A stretch of DNA of 64,000 nt from Halomonas sp. PR-M31 (GCF_001039575.1 NZ_JIBT01000035.1:39100-103099), one strand, 5' to 3'. Shown: positions 1 through 9,264, numbered from the stretch's first letter. Notes: generated by a model not told the origin, from the letters alone. Made by a program: numbers and translations.

Positions 1-996
1 AGCATCACGGCGATTAGTCTTGCAGGCGTGGCCTCTTCGGCCAATGCCGACACCTGGCGTTTTGGCCTCGAAGAGATCGAAGGTAGCGTACAGCACGGCT
101 ACGCCGAAGAGTTCAAGAAGAGGATCGAAGAGAAGAGCGACGGCGATGTCACCGTCGAGATATTGCCTTACGGCAAATGGGGATCGGATTACTCGACGCT
201 CTACGATGCGATTCAAAGTGGTTCCATTCCCTTGAGCTTTGGCTCGGGTTTTCTCGGCGGCACCGTACCGGAAAGTCAGTTGATGAGCCTGAACTTCATC
301 ATGCCGGCAGATGAGCTCGAAACCGCCAAGATCTTGAACTCCGATGCCTTCATGAAAAGCGATGGGTGGCAGCAGGCATATCGCAATCGTGGCCTGGTGC
401 CCCTGGCCGCTGTGCCGGAGGGTTATCAGGTATGGACCGCCAATCGTGAAATTCATACCCCGGATGACATGGAGAATTTACAGATCCGTGTAATGGACAA
501 CAGCCTGCTGCGCAAGACCTATCAGGCCTACGGGGCGTCGCCCATCACCATCTCTTATGGCGAGCTTTACAGCGCGCTTCAGCAGGGTCAGGCGGATGGC
601 AACATCCAGCCGGTGTTCGCTCATGAGGAGATGGGATTCTACGAAGTTCAGGATTACATGATCTTCGCCAAGCAGGCGCAGTTCGTGGGTAATGTCATCG
701 CCAATCAGGATTGGTACGAGGATCTGTCGGACGAGCAGCGCCAGATGATCGATGAAACTACCGACGAAATGGTTCAGGTCGGTCACGATATCCAGTCCGA
801 ACTCAACGAAACGCGTCTGGACACGATCAAGGAAAAAGGCAACATCGAGATCATCGAGCTCAGCGAAGAAGAGCGTGATCAGTTCCGTAAGCTGGCCGAG
901 CCGGTGCGTCAGACCTTTATCGACGATGTTGGTGACCTTGGCGAGCAGGCGCTCAATGCCTTGCTCGAACAGGTGGAGTCCAGCAAATCACAATAA
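1..996 (+). CDS. TRAP transporter solute-binding protein, DctP family (5' truncated)
   Basis: The reading frame is open from base 1, so the true start and most of the signal peptide lie upstream. The first visible residues end in an Ala-rich stretch (SSANA|D) that looks like the end of a Sec signal peptide. The mature protein starts DTWRFGLEE and has the DctP fold signatures, including EFKKRIEEKSDGD near the N terminus, the conserved ligand Arg in LQIRVMD (about residue 158) and ELYSALQQGQADG. Family knowledge: such periplasmic receptors capture organic acids and deliver them to a DctQM permease. It converges on a DctQM pair on the other strand. It closely resembles the second receptor at 6505-7551. 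The ligand cannot be told from sequence. Confidence 0.9.
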   Translation, partial: SITAISLAGVASSANADTWRFGLEEIEGSVQHGYAEEFKKRIEEKSDGDVTVEILPYGKWGSDYSTLYDAIQSGSIPLSFGSGFLGGTVPESQLMSLNFIMPADELETAKILNSDAFMKSDGWQQAYRNRGLVPLAAVPEGYQVWTANREIHTPDDMENLQIRVMDNSLLRKTYQAYGASPITISYGELYSALQQGQADGNIQPVFAHEEMGFYEVQDYMIFAKQAQFVGNVIANQDWYEDLSDEQRQMIDETTDEMVQVGHDIQSELNETRLDTIKEKGNIEIIELSEEERDQFRKLAEPVRQTFIDDVGDLGEQALNALLEQVESSKSQ

Positions 997-1020
997 CCTA
1001 GCCTGATTTTTCAAAGATGA

Positions 1021-1056
1021 ACAAATGGGCCGACGAATGTCGGCCCATTTGTTTTT
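1021..1056 (+). terminator. Intrinsic terminator after the TRAP receptor gene
   Basis: A perfect 14-bp stem (ACAAATGGGCCGAC / GTCGGCCCATTTGT) with a GAAT loop is followed by TTTT. It lies 24 bases past the receptor stop and just before the convergent dctM stop, so it ends the receptor transcript. Confidence 0.9.
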
Positions 1057-1069
1057 GCGTGGGCGGATT

Positions 1070-2353
1070 TTAGTCACCGCCCAAGGAGGGAAGCAGCAGC
1101 GAAATCTGCGGGAAGAGAATGAGAATGACCGTGGCCAACAACAGGATGGCGATGAAGGGCGGCGTGCCGCGAATCACGTCCATGTAGGGCCGACGAAAGA
1201 CCGCGATGGCGGTGAAGATATCGCAGCCAAAGGGCGGCGTGGCGGAGCCGATGGCGGCCTGCAGGGTCACGATGACGCCAACATGGACGGGGTCTAGCCC
1301 CGCGGACTGTACCAAGGGCTTGAAGATCGGCACCAGGATCAGGATCACCACGATCGGATCGACGAACATGCAGCCAATGAAAAAGGACACGGCGATAAGC
1401 GCCAGGGCCAGAAGCTGATTGTCGCCGATACCATCGATGATGGGACCAAGCACCTGCTCCGGTACGCCTGCAGTACCAAGGGTCTGGGAGAACGCAGCCC
1501 CAATCGCCACGAGAATGAATACCACCGCCGTGATCATGCCCGTGGACAGCGCCAGACCGCCAAGATCGCGAATCGAGACCTGGCGATAGATCACGACTTC
1601 CAGAATCAGGGCATAGGCAACCGCAACGGCGGAGGCCTCCACCGCGCTGAAAAAGCCGCCATAGATGCCGCCGACGACCAGTATGGGAAAGCCCAGAGGC
1701 AGGATGACCCGGCGTATGGTGCGTAACCGCTCGCTCCAGGACGTCTTGGGCTCCGCCTCGATGCCCTTCATTCGGGCGTCGATATAGCAATAGAGTGCAA
1801 ACATCATCAGGATCAGCAGGCCGGGCAGGATGCCGGCGAGAAACAGATCGCCGATGGAGGTCTTCATCACCACGCCGTAGATGATGAAGCCGATGCTGGG
1901 CGGAATCAGCAGGGCGATGTCGCTTGCGTTGATGATCAGCGCCAACGTGAACTTGTCGGAGTACCCTTTGGCCAGCAAACGCGGCCGCATCGGTCCGCCC
2001 ATGGCGACCACCGTGGCCTGAGTCGAGCCTGAGACGGCGCCGAACAAGGCGCAGGAGGCAGCGGTCGTGATGGGCAGGCCACCGCGAATGTGTCGAGTAA
2101 AGGCGTCCACCACATCGAGCAGGCGGTTGGCTGTATGGCCCTTGGTCAGAATATCCGCGGCAAAGATGAACATCGGCACCGCCGCCAGGACCCAGCTGCC
2201 TACTCCGCTGATCATCCAGCTCACGGCCTGGTCCGGGCCAAAGAAGGTCATGCCGGTGAACATCATGTACAGCATGCCCACAGCCAAAGGCACCATCATC
2301 GGGAACCCGAGCAGCAGCAGTACGAGCATGATCACGCCCAGTAAGATCAGCAT
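1070..2353 (-). CDS. TRAP transporter large permease subunit, DctM family
   Basis: A very hydrophobic protein of 427 residues, a normal DctM length, with many predicted membrane helices. It has family motifs such as TTAASCALFGAVSGSTQATV, IPPSIGFIIYG and ATPPFGCDIF, plus GDLFLAGILPG near the middle. DctM is the ion-coupled translocating subunit of tripartite ATP-independent (TRAP) transporters in the inner membrane. It lies 45 bases downstream of the small subunit gene on the same strand. An AAGGA motif sits 7 bases before the ATG. The likely partner receptor (1-996) is encoded convergently, an unusual arrangement because the P subunit is normally co-directional. Confidence 0.92.
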   Translation of the reverse strand: MLILLGVIMLVLLLLGFPMMVPLAVGMLYMMFTGMTFFGPDQAVSWMISGVGSWVLAAVPMFIFAADILTKGHTANRLLDVVDAFTRHIRGGLPITTAASCALFGAVSGSTQATVVAMGGPMRPRLLAKGYSDKFTLALIINASDIALLIPPSIGFIIYGVVMKTSIGDLFLAGILPGLLILMMFALYCYIDARMKGIEAEPKTSWSERLRTIRRVILPLGFPILVVGGIYGGFFSAVEASAVAVAYALILEVVIYRQVSIRDLGGLALSTGMITAVVFILVAIGAAFSQTLGTAGVPEQVLGPIIDGIGDNQLLALALIAVSFFIGCMFVDPIVVILILVPIFKPLVQSAGLDPVHVGVIVTLQAAIGSATPPFGCDIFTAIAVFRRPYMDVIRGTPPFIAILLLATVILILFPQISLLLPSLGGD

Positions 2354-2398
2354 TCGATTGTCCTTGTGTTCATTATTATCGTTCTTGCCATCCCGGAA

Positions 2399-3031
2399 TC
2401 AGACGCCGCGGTGCTCGTTGGCGTCCTGAGTTTGGCCTGAATCATCCATGGGAACATCGGAATACTCTTCTTTTTCGGTAAAAGAGCGATAGATATCGTC
2501 ACTGAATAGATTTCGGATGGTGGTCAGCACGTACTGAATACCGGCTAACGTGAAGCCGAAGGGAAGCGCCAGATAGATCAGCCACATCGGAATCCCTAGT
2601 GCTGCGCTGGTGCGGCCACGTTCTTGCAACGTCAGCACGTAGTCCACCGACTTGTAGGCGAAATAGAACATCAGCACGGCAGTCCCCAGACATAGAACGA
2701 TCAGCAGTGCCTTGCGTAGCCGGCCGCCGAGCTGGTCGTAAATGGCGCTCATGCTGATATGGCGCGCATGACGCGCCGCGTAGCTGACGCCGATGAAAGT
2801 GATCACGACGATCAGCATCTCGGTGACTTCGTAGGTGCCGGGAATACCCTGTTGAAACAGGAGATTGCTTACCACGTGGGCGCTCATCAGCGCGGCCATG
2901 GCGAGTACGCAGCCGGCGATCACCACCGCCTCGAACACGCCCAGCCCATGATCGATCGCACCAAGTGCCTTCAAAAAACCGTTTTGCCGAGCAGGCGCCG
3001 TGTTGTTGTTGGATTCTTGCTGTTGCGTCAT
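2399..3031 (-). CDS. TRAP transporter small permease subunit, DctQ family
   Basis: A 210-residue protein with four hydrophobic segments, beginning about residue 30, as expected for DctQ. It has the family-like stretch GTYEVTEMLIVVITFIGVSYAARHARHISM. The ATG at 3031 (MTQQQESNNN) was chosen because the 22 codons upstream in frame are polar and uncharacteristic. The N terminus is a Gln/Asn-rich tail and the C terminus is acidic. It forms an operon with the downstream dctM. DctQ supports the DctM subunit and contacts the periplasmic receptor. The substrate is unknown. Confidence 0.88.
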   Translation of the reverse strand: MTQQQESNNNTAPARQNGFLKALGAIDHGLGVFEAVVIAGCVLAMAALMSAHVVSNLLFQQGIPGTYEVTEMLIVVITFIGVSYAARHARHISMSAIYDQLGGRLRKALLIVLCLGTAVLMFYFAYKSVDYVLTLQERGRTSAALGIPMWLIYLALPFGFTLAGIQYVLTTIRNLFSDDIYRSFTEKEEYSDVPMDDSGQTQDANEHRGV

Positions 3032-3201
3032 ATCGTCGGTCCACCTAATGGCTGGCCGGTCGCAGGCGAACGGCAGTTGTCTTGAATCAAAGGCCAACGC
3101 CTATCAGGCAACGAGGCTTTATCATTGAGTTCGCAAGGGGATAAGTTCGCCTGATACCTTTTTATTCGAACCTATAGAGTTTGCTAAAACATCGTCCTTC
3201 G

Positions 3202-3744
3202 TCAAGGTCTAGGTTCAAGTGGCCCTGCACCGCTGTGCTCGATCGAGTCTGTATGACTCTGCGCCACCAAAACACGTAGATGACCGCTGATCGTTGAGTC
3301 ATGGCAGCCTAGGTGCCCAACGAGGCGAGTGATCAATGGGGCATCATTGTGGCGCAAGGAACGAACCCCCCGACCGTGTTCTGCCAACGCCTGTAGCTGC
3401 ATAAGCGTGCCTTGCTCTGCGGCAAGCTCCGCATTCTTGATCGTCTTGCGCCATTGAGCGAGAGATGAGTCGGGCTGGGCGTGAGGTTTGAGTTCGCGGC
3501 GGCGCTCCCGCAATAGACGGGTCAGCGCGGCCTGTTGATGACGTATTGGCGCAAGAGTGGCAGCGGCGTTGGCGTCCGTGGTTAGATCAAGACGATTCAA
3601 CCAGCACAGCCACAAGAGTTCACACACGTCCGCTCCATGATCGTCCTGCAGCGCCAGGCACGCCTTCGCAACGCCGGGGCGCGCGTAGAGAATCAGCGCG
3701 TAGTCCCATAATGATAGGGAAAATTGGGTAGAATGATCGTCCAT
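3202..3744 (-). CDS. TIGR02444/DUF2390 family protein
   Basis: A 180-residue cytosolic protein with no signal peptide. The N-terminal core LWDYALILYARPGVAKACLALQDDHGADVCELLWLCWL matches the DUF2390 (TIGR02444) family, whose function is not known. In pseudomonads this gene is also found beside the yheS-type ABC-F gene. The start at 3744 (MDDHSTQF) is preferred over an upstream in-frame codon because the family begins close to this point. It is divergent from yheS with only 42 bases between the starts, so their promoters must overlap. The C-terminal 50 residues look less family-like. Confidence 0.75.
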   Translation of the reverse strand: MDDHSTQFSLSLWDYALILYARPGVAKACLALQDDHGADVCELLWLCWLNRLDLTTDANAAATLAPIRHQQAALTRLLRERRRELKPHAQPDSSLAQWRKTIKNAELAAEQGTLMQLQALAEHGRGVRSLRHNDAPLITRLVGHLGCHDSTISGHLRVLVAQSHTDSIEHSGAGPLEPRP

Positions 3745-3786
3745 TTTTGCTTGGCTGCGCCATCCAATCCATGCCCGGGAGCTTTC

Positions 3787-5700
3787 ATGATCGCACTGCG
3801 TCAACTGGCCTTGCAACGCGGAACGCAACCCCTGTTCGAGGACGCGGAACTAACCCTGCACTCCGGCCACAAGGCGGGCATCGTAGGTCCCAACGGTGCC
3901 GGCAAGTCGAGCCTGTTCAAGCTGCTATTGGGGGAGTTGACCCCGGACAAGGGCCAGGTGGAGCTCTCCGGTGGCCAGCGTATCGCCCATATGGCCCAGG
4001 AGATCGAGGCACTGGAGCGCTCGATCCATGACTATGTGCTCGATGGCGACATCGAGCTGCGTGCCACCCAGTCGGCTCTGGATGCCACTCAGAAAAGTGG
4101 CGACGTGCACCGCGAAGCGGAGCTGCACGGCAAACTCGAGGCGCTGGATGGCTACAGCGCCCCGGCGCGAGCGGCGCAGCTGCTGGTAGGACTGGGTTTC
4201 AGCCAGGCCCAGCTCGATCAGCCCTTGGCGTCGTTTTCCGGGGGCTGGCGCATGCGGGTCAATCTGGCACGCACCCTGTTCATGCCCTCTGATTTGCTGT
4301 TACTCGACGAGCCCACCAACCACTTGGATCTCGATGCGCTCCTGTGGCTCGAGCAGTGGCTGATCCGCTATCCCGGCACCCTGCTGCTGATCTCCCACGA
4401 CCGTGATTTTCTCGATGCAGTGTGCGATCACATCGTTCATTTCGATCGTCATCGGCTGGTGCTCTATCGCGGCAACTACAGCCTTTTTGAACGTACCCGG
4501 GCGGAAAAGCTCGCCCAGCAGCAGGCCGAAGCCGTCAAGCAGCAGGCGCGACGCGAAGAGATCGAGCGCTTCGTAGCGCGTTTTCGTGCCCAGGCCACCA
4601 AAGCGCGTCAGGCCCAGAGCCGGCTGAAGATGCTTGAGCGCATGGGCACCATTGCGGTAGCCCATGTCGATTCGCCGTTTCATTTTACGCTGCCTTCCGC
4701 GGACAAGACCTCTCACCCGCTGCTGGTACTGGATCAGGCGGCGCTGGGTTACGCCGCGCCTTTATTGAGCGACGTGAAATTGACCCTGCTGCCGGGAAGC
4801 CGCATCGGCTTGCTGGGGCCCAATGGCGCCGGTAAGTCGACCTTGATCAAGTCCCTGACCGGTGAGCTGCCTTTACTTGCAGGCAAGCGCGTCGCCGGCG
4901 AGCACTTGGCCATTGGCTACTTCGCCCAGCACCAGCTTGAAGGTCTTGATCTCAAGGCGACTCCCTTTCTGCACGTGCAGCGCCTCTCGCCCGCGGCCAG
5001 CGAGCAGACCATTCGTAACTTCCTGGGCGGCTTCGGGTTTCGAGGTGACGACATATTCAGCGAGGTCGGACGTTTCTCCGGAGGCGAAAAAGCGCGTCTG
5101 GCACTTTCTCTGGTTGCCTGGCAAAAACCCAATCTGCTGCTGCTTGATGAGCCCACCAACCATCTTGATCTGGAAATGCGCGAGGCCTTGACCGAAGCGC
5201 TGGCTGCTTTCGAGGGCACGGTGATTATCGTCTCCCACGATCGTCATCTGCTGCGAGCCACGGTGGATGAATTCTGGTGCGTGGCGGATGGCAGGGTCGA
5301 GCCGTTCAATGGCGACATGGAGGATTATCGGGCCTGGCTCAAGACTCGGCTTGAAGATGAACGTCGTGATGCGCGCGCGGAAAAGACAGTAAGCGACGAG
5401 TCCGCCATTGATCGCAAGACAGCGCGACGGGCGGCCGCAGAGCTGCGAGAAAAGCTTCGCCCACTCAAGCGCGAACGGGATCGAGTCGAGGGTGAAATGG
5501 CGAAAACCAACGACGCTCTGGCTCAGGTGGAAACCAGGCTTGCAGATACCGAGCTCTATACCGATACCGCACGCAAGGAGGAGTTGACGAAGCTGTTGGC
5601 AAGCCAAGGGGAGCTCAAGAATCGCCTGGAGGAGCTTGAGCATGCCTGGTTGGAGGCGGAAGAGGCGTTGGAGCAGCATCAGGCCGCGCTCGAATCCTAG
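3787..5700 (+). CDS. yheS: ABC-F family ATPase YheS
   Basis: A 637-residue soluble protein with tandem ATP-binding cassettes and no membrane segments. Both cassettes have Walker A (GPNGAGKS), an ABC signature (FSGGWRMR and FSGGEKAR) and DEPTNHLDL Walker B motifs. The ABC-F linker between them includes KATKARQAQSRLKMLERM. The C-terminal 110 residues are a charged coiled coil. Length and local sequence match E. coli YheS, also 637 residues. Family knowledge: ABC-F proteins bind the ribosomal E site and modulate stalled translation. The start at 3787 (MIALRQLAL) matches the family start; 21 upstream in-frame codons were rejected. Confidence 0.95.
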   Translation: MIALRQLALQRGTQPLFEDAELTLHSGHKAGIVGPNGAGKSSLFKLLLGELTPDKGQVELSGGQRIAHMAQEIEALERSIHDYVLDGDIELRATQSALDATQKSGDVHREAELHGKLEALDGYSAPARAAQLLVGLGFSQAQLDQPLASFSGGWRMRVNLARTLFMPSDLLLLDEPTNHLDLDALLWLEQWLIRYPGTLLLISHDRDFLDAVCDHIVHFDRHRLVLYRGNYSLFERTRAEKLAQQQAEAVKQQARREEIERFVARFRAQATKARQAQSRLKMLERMGTIAVAHVDSPFHFTLPSADKTSHPLLVLDQAALGYAAPLLSDVKLTLLPGSRIGLLGPNGAGKSTLIKSLTGELPLLAGKRVAGEHLAIGYFAQHQLEGLDLKATPFLHVQRLSPAASEQTIRNFLGGFGFRGDDIFSEVGRFSGGEKARLALSLVAWQKPNLLLLDEPTNHLDLEMREALTEALAAFEGTVIIVSHDRHLLRATVDEFWCVADGRVEPFNGDMEDYRAWLKTRLEDERRDARAEKTVSDESAIDRKTARRAAAELREKLRPLKRERDRVEGEMAKTNDALAQVETRLADTELYTDTARKEELTKLLASQGELKNRLEELEHAWLEAEEALEQHQAALES

Positions 5701-5775
5701 AGTCTTGGTCGTCGTCTTGAAGCTTGGTTAGACTTACTAGTGCATTATTCATTTTGTGTCAGACAGGAGGTCGAC

Positions 5776-6006
5776 ATGCCCTATGACAAGCGCGATGAGC
5801 TGCCCGACAGCGTACAGAATGTCTTGCCATCCAAGGCGCAGACCATCTACAAGGAGGCCTTCAATAGCGCCTGGGACGAGTACAAGAAGCCCGAGGATCG
5901 GCGAGGCGACGCCTCTCGCGAAGAAACTGCCCACCGGGTTGCCTGGGCTGCGGTCAAGGAAAAGTATGAAAAGGGTGACGACGACAAATGGCATCCCAAG
6001 AAGTAG
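5776..6006 (+). CDS. chaB: ChaB family protein
   Basis: A 76-residue basic/acidic cytosolic protein matching ChaB: LPDSVQNVLPSKAQTIYKEAFNSAWDEY followed by EETAHRVAWAAVKEKYEKGDDDKW. ChaB was named as a putative regulator of the ChaA cation antiporter in E. coli, but its real role is not settled, and no chaA is nearby. The ATG at 5776 is preceded by CAGGAGG with good spacing, which decides the start. Its TAG stop lies directly against the stop of the convergent dtd gene with no base between them. Confidence 0.9.
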   Translation: MPYDKRDELPDSVQNVLPSKAQTIYKEAFNSAWDEYKKPEDRRGDASREETAHRVAWAAVKEKYEKGDDDKWHPKK

Positions 6007-6444
6007 TCAGGTTTCCAGCAGGAAGGTAACCGGGCCGTCGTTGATCAAGCCGATCTGCATATTGGCGCCGAATTCGCCCGTGGCAACCTTTGACCACCGT
6101 TTCTGGGCCTGTTCGAGCAAATAATGATAGAGGCGCTGGCCATCTTCCGGTGCCGCGGCGCTGGAGAAACTTGGCCTCAGTCCTTTTCGGGTGTCCGCCG
6201 CCAGGGTGAACTGGGAGACCAGCAGCAGCCCGCCTTCGATCTGCTGTAGATCCAGATTCATCTTGCCGGCGTCGTCGCCGAATATCCGGTAATGCAGAAG
6301 CTTGTGCAGTAGCTTGTCGGCGCGGGCTTCATCGTCGTGTTTTTCCACGCCGATCAGTGCCAGTATGCCCTGATCGATGGCGCCCAGGCGGCGTCCTTCA
6401 ACCTCGACGCTGGCACCCTTGACCCGCTGAATCAATGCTTTCAT
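6007..6444 (-). CDS. dtd: D-aminoacyl-tRNA deacylase
   Basis: A 145-residue protein, the usual Dtd length. It has the catalytic-site motif SQFTLAAD (about residues 78-85) and the C-terminal GPVTFLLET motif (about 137-145) that carries the cross-subunit Gly-Pro of the family. Dtd hydrolyses D-aminoacyl-tRNA, and mischarged Gly-tRNA(Ala), in the cytosol. It abuts chaB tail to tail and is divergent from the TRAP receptor gene at 6505 with about 60 bases between. Confidence 0.96.
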   Translation of the reverse strand: MKALIQRVKGASVEVEGRRLGAIDQGILALIGVEKHDDEARADKLLHKLLHYRIFGDDAGKMNLDLQQIEGGLLLVSQFTLAADTRKGLRPSFSSAAAPEDGQRLYHYLLEQAQKRWSKVATGEFGANMQIGLINDGPVTFLLET

Positions 6445-6504
6445 GGCTTGCCTGCCTTAATGTCATCGTCATGTCTAAACATCCGGAGTAGAGAGAATAA
6501 CAAC

Positions 6505-7551
6505 ATGTTCAGGAAAATCGTCACGGCGGCAGTAATAGCGGCTATCGGAATTTTTTCATCCAGCGCTGCTGTTGCGGAGAAATGGCGCTTCGCCTTGGAA
6601 GAAGGTGAAGGCAGCGTTCAGGAAGCTTATGCACAAGAGTTCAAGAAGCGCATCGAAAAGCGCTCCGACGGTGACATCAGTATCGATATCTATCCCTATG
6701 GAGCATTGGGAACTTCACCACAGCTGACCGAACTGGTTCGCCAGAACGCCATCCAGCTGGCCTTTGCCTCGCCGGATCACCTGGCATCAGTGATTCCCGA
6801 GGTCGGTGTATTCTCATTGCACTACCTGTTCTCCGACGAGGAGGAGTTCAACGAGCAGGTGTTGGCCAGCACCAAGGCTCAACCATTGCTTCAGGAGGCT
6901 TATGGTGAGCAAAGGCTGCAGTTGCTGAGCATCATTTCCGAAGGCTGGACGGCATGGACTGCCAATCGCGCCATCAAGACACCCGGGGACATGGAAGATC
7001 TCAAGATGCGTACCATGACCTCGCCGGTCGTTCAGGAGACCTATCGCGCTTATGGCGCCATGCCCGAGCCGGTGATCCATGCTGAGCTTCGTTCCGCGCT
7101 GCAATCGGGGCAGCTCGAGGGTCAGACCAATACGATTTCCGCCATTGAAGAAATGAGCCTCTATGAGGTGCAGAATCATCTGATTCAAGCCAAGCCGCTA
7201 CCATTTATCACCACCCTCGTTGCGGCTCAGGACTTCTTCGAGCAGTTGCCCGAAGAACAGCAGGCCATGCTCAATGACGTCACTGACGAAATGCGCCGCT
7301 ATATCTTTGATAGGCAAGAAGAGCTCAACCAGCAGCGCTTGGAGGCCATCGAGGAAAATAGCGATATCGAGATGATCACGCTTACCCAAGAGCAGCGCCA
7401 GGCGTTTCGCGAAAAAAGCCTGCCGGTGCGCGATGTCTATGTCGAGCAGGCTGGGGAACGGGGCAAGAAGATTCTCGAGACGTTGAGCGAGGAGCTAGGA
7501 GTCGCGCAAAAGAAGGAAAGCGATAGTAGCAGTGGCAACAACAAAGACTGA
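6505..7551 (+). CDS. TRAP transporter solute-binding protein, DctP family (orphan)
   Basis: A 348-residue periplasmic receptor with a clear Sec signal peptide (MFRKIVTAAVIAAIGIFSSSAAVA, cut about residue 24). The mature sequence EKWRFALEEGEGSVQEAYAQEFKKRIEKRSDGD is strikingly like that of the receptor at 1-996. The conserved ligand Arg is in LKMRTMT, and SALQSGQLEGQ corresponds to the family's ALQxGxxDG. The start at 6505 follows a GAGAGA stretch and begins the signal peptide. No permease genes adjoin it. It probably feeds a permease encoded elsewhere, perhaps the one at 1070-3031. The last 15 residues are Ser/Asn/Lys rich. Confidence 0.9.
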   Translation: MFRKIVTAAVIAAIGIFSSSAAVAEKWRFALEEGEGSVQEAYAQEFKKRIEKRSDGDISIDIYPYGALGTSPQLTELVRQNAIQLAFASPDHLASVIPEVGVFSLHYLFSDEEEFNEQVLASTKAQPLLQEAYGEQRLQLLSIISEGWTAWTANRAIKTPGDMEDLKMRTMTSPVVQETYRAYGAMPEPVIHAELRSALQSGQLEGQTNTISAIEEMSLYEVQNHLIQAKPLPFITTLVAAQDFFEQLPEEQQAMLNDVTDEMRRYIFDRQEELNQQRLEAIEENSDIEMITLTQEQRQAFREKSLPVRDVYVEQAGERGKKILETLSEELGVAQKKESDSSSGNNKD

Positions 7552-7656
7552 TGCTTTATGTCACGGTTTTTGCAGGGGGCGTTGTACCCATAAGTGAACC
7601 AATGTGCCAATCGATGTTCACAACCCTGTTTACCCCAAAAAGCAAAGGAGCGCTCC

Positions 7657-8352
7657 GTGACCGATGTAATACTGTTCGATCTGGATGGTACCTTGAGCGA
7701 TACCCATGGATTGGCTCGCGCTACCTGGCTCGAGGCGCTTCGCCCTCATGGCATTGACGTCGATTTTGAATTTTACCAGAAGAACATACGCGGCCAGTCC
7801 CGTGAAGAAGCTCTCGATAACATTTTGCCTAACCTGGAAAAAGAAGAGAGTCAGCAGTTGCTCGACACACAGGATGGTTATTATCGCAATCGGTTGAGCA
7901 CCACTGGTCCCTTACCGGGATTATTTCCGTTCTTGAACCGTGCAAACGAGAAAGGCTATCGGCTCGCATTGGTTTCAAACGCGCCTCAGGAAATCGCCGA
8001 CAAAATTCTTCATTCCTTGGGACTCGAAGACACATTCGATGTTAAGACATTCGCCGAGGAAGTAGAGGCTGCCAAGCCCGATCCAGCCGTTTACCACTTG
8101 GCCCTTGAACGACTCGGTGTGGGGCCCGATCGCTGCCTGGCCTTCGAGGACTCTCCAAAGGGTGTCACCGCAGCAATCAATGCCGGGCTCAAGGTGATCG
8201 GCATGGCGGCCACCCATTCCCCCGCCGAATTGCGCGATGCCGGCGCCTCGCTCGTGGTGGGAGACTTCGTCGATGTTGCCCTAGACGACATTCTTGAACA
8301 TCCAGACTCGTCGAAGGAGTACGAGTATCTGCAGCACGGGGAAGATAAGTAG
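7657..8352 (+). CDS. HAD-superfamily hydrolase, subfamily IA
   Basis: A 231-residue HAD phosphatase. Motif I is LFDLDGTLSD (nucleophile Asp9, acid Asp11), motif II is VSNAP, motif III Lys is in AAKPDP, and motif IV is FEDSPKGV. An alpha-helical cap follows motif I. The resemblance is to the beta-phosphoglucomutase/phosphoglycolate phosphatase-like group, but the substrate cannot be named. The GTG start at 7657 is chosen because AAAGGAG lies 6 bases upstream; an in-frame ATG at 7594 would add a Cys-rich non-homologous tail. It lies 105 bases after the TRAP receptor gene. Confidence 0.85.
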   Translation: MTDVILFDLDGTLSDTHGLARATWLEALRPHGIDVDFEFYQKNIRGQSREEALDNILPNLEKEESQQLLDTQDGYYRNRLSTTGPLPGLFPFLNRANEKGYRLALVSNAPQEIADKILHSLGLEDTFDVKTFAEEVEAAKPDPAVYHLALERLGVGPDRCLAFEDSPKGVTAAINAGLKVIGMAATHSPAELRDAGASLVVGDFVDVALDDILEHPDSSKEYEYLQHGEDK

Positions 8353-8393
8353 GATTAGAAGCATTTCTTGCTTTGGTATCTTACCTTCAGGGT

Positions 8394-8430
8394 AAAACGA
8401 CGCCGAGGCGGATGCCATGTCTCGGCGTCG
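8394..8430 (-). terminator. Intrinsic terminator after thiD
   Basis: Read on the minus strand, a 10-bp perfect stem (CGACGCCGAG / CTCGGCGTCG) with a 13-base loop is followed by TTTT. It sits 18 bases past the thiD stop, between the convergent HAD and thiD genes. Confidence 0.85.
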
Positions 8431-8448
8431 GGTCGGTGGCTAGTTTCT

Positions 8449-9264
8449 TTACCACCAGGCATGAAAGTGATGTACCGGCCCGTGTCCTTTACCTACCCCG
8501 AGCTTTCCGCTGGCATCCAAGGCCTGGCTCAGCCAGGCCTTTGCTCGTTGTGCCGCGTCTTTCAGCTCATGACCGCGTGCAAGATATGCCGTGATGGCCG
8601 ATGAAAGCGTACAGCCGGTGCCATGCAGATTGGCGGTGTCGACTCGAAAAGCGTCCAGCCAGTCTATCGTCTCATCCGAGATCAATAGATCGGGGCAACG
8701 TTCACCGCGCAGATGCCCGCCCTTGAGCAGGATATTTGCCGTGCCTAGTGTCATCAAATTGGGGGCGAGCGCTTCCATCTCGGTAAGATTCTGAGCAGTC
8801 TTGCCGCCGAGCAGCACGGCAGCTTCCGGCAAATTGGGAGTGATCAGGTCCGCCAAGGGCACCAAGATCTCACGCACGGCGCGGATGCCAGCATCGTCGA
8901 CCAGTATGTCACCGCTCTTGGCCACCATGACCGGGTCCAGCACGATCCAGCGTGGGCGCCGATGTGCGAACGCATCCCGGATGGCAAAGGCGATCTCCTC
9001 GCTTGCGACCATGCCGATCTTCACCGCCTCGATATGCACGTCATTCAGCAAGGTATCCAGCTGCGCGGCAATGAAGTCCGTCGGCACTACGTGCACGCCG
9101 GTGACCCCTTGGGTGTTTTGTGCAGTCAAGGCGGTAATCACACTGGTGCCATAGACACCCAAGGCCGAGAAGGTCTTGAGATCCGCTTGAATGCCGGCGC
9201 CTCCTGAAGGGTCCGAGCCGGCGATGGTCAAGGCATTGGGAATGAAGGCAGACGTGATCATCAT
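8449..9264 (-). CDS. thiD: Hydroxymethylpyrimidine/phosphomethylpyrimidine kinase
   Basis: A 271-residue ribokinase-like kinase. The N terminus has LTIAGSDPSGGAGIQADLKTF, the substrate-binding motif of ThiD, and the C terminus has the anion-hole motif HGTGCTLSSAI with its catalytic Cys region. It phosphorylates HMP to HMP-P and HMP-PP in thiamine biosynthesis. Other thi genes are not nearby, and no TPP riboswitch-like CTGAGA structure was seen upstream. Two adjacent ATG codons start the frame; either could be used. Confidence 0.95.
   Translation of the reverse strand: MMITSAFIPNALTIAGSDPSGGAGIQADLKTFSALGVYGTSVITALTAQNTQGVTGVHVVPTDFIAAQLDTLLNDVHIEAVKIGMVASEEIAFAIRDAFAHRRPRWIVLDPVMVAKSGDILVDDAGIRAVREILVPLADLITPNLPEAAVLLGGKTAQNLTEMEALAPNLMTLGTANILLKGGHLRGERCPDLLISDETIDWLDAFRVDTANLHGTGCTLSSAITAYLARGHELKDAAQRAKAWLSQALDASGKLGVGKGHGPVHHFHAWW

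Noticed and set aside
4873..5679. 268-codon open frame antisense to yheS
   Set aside because: Shadow of the second ATP-binding cassette.
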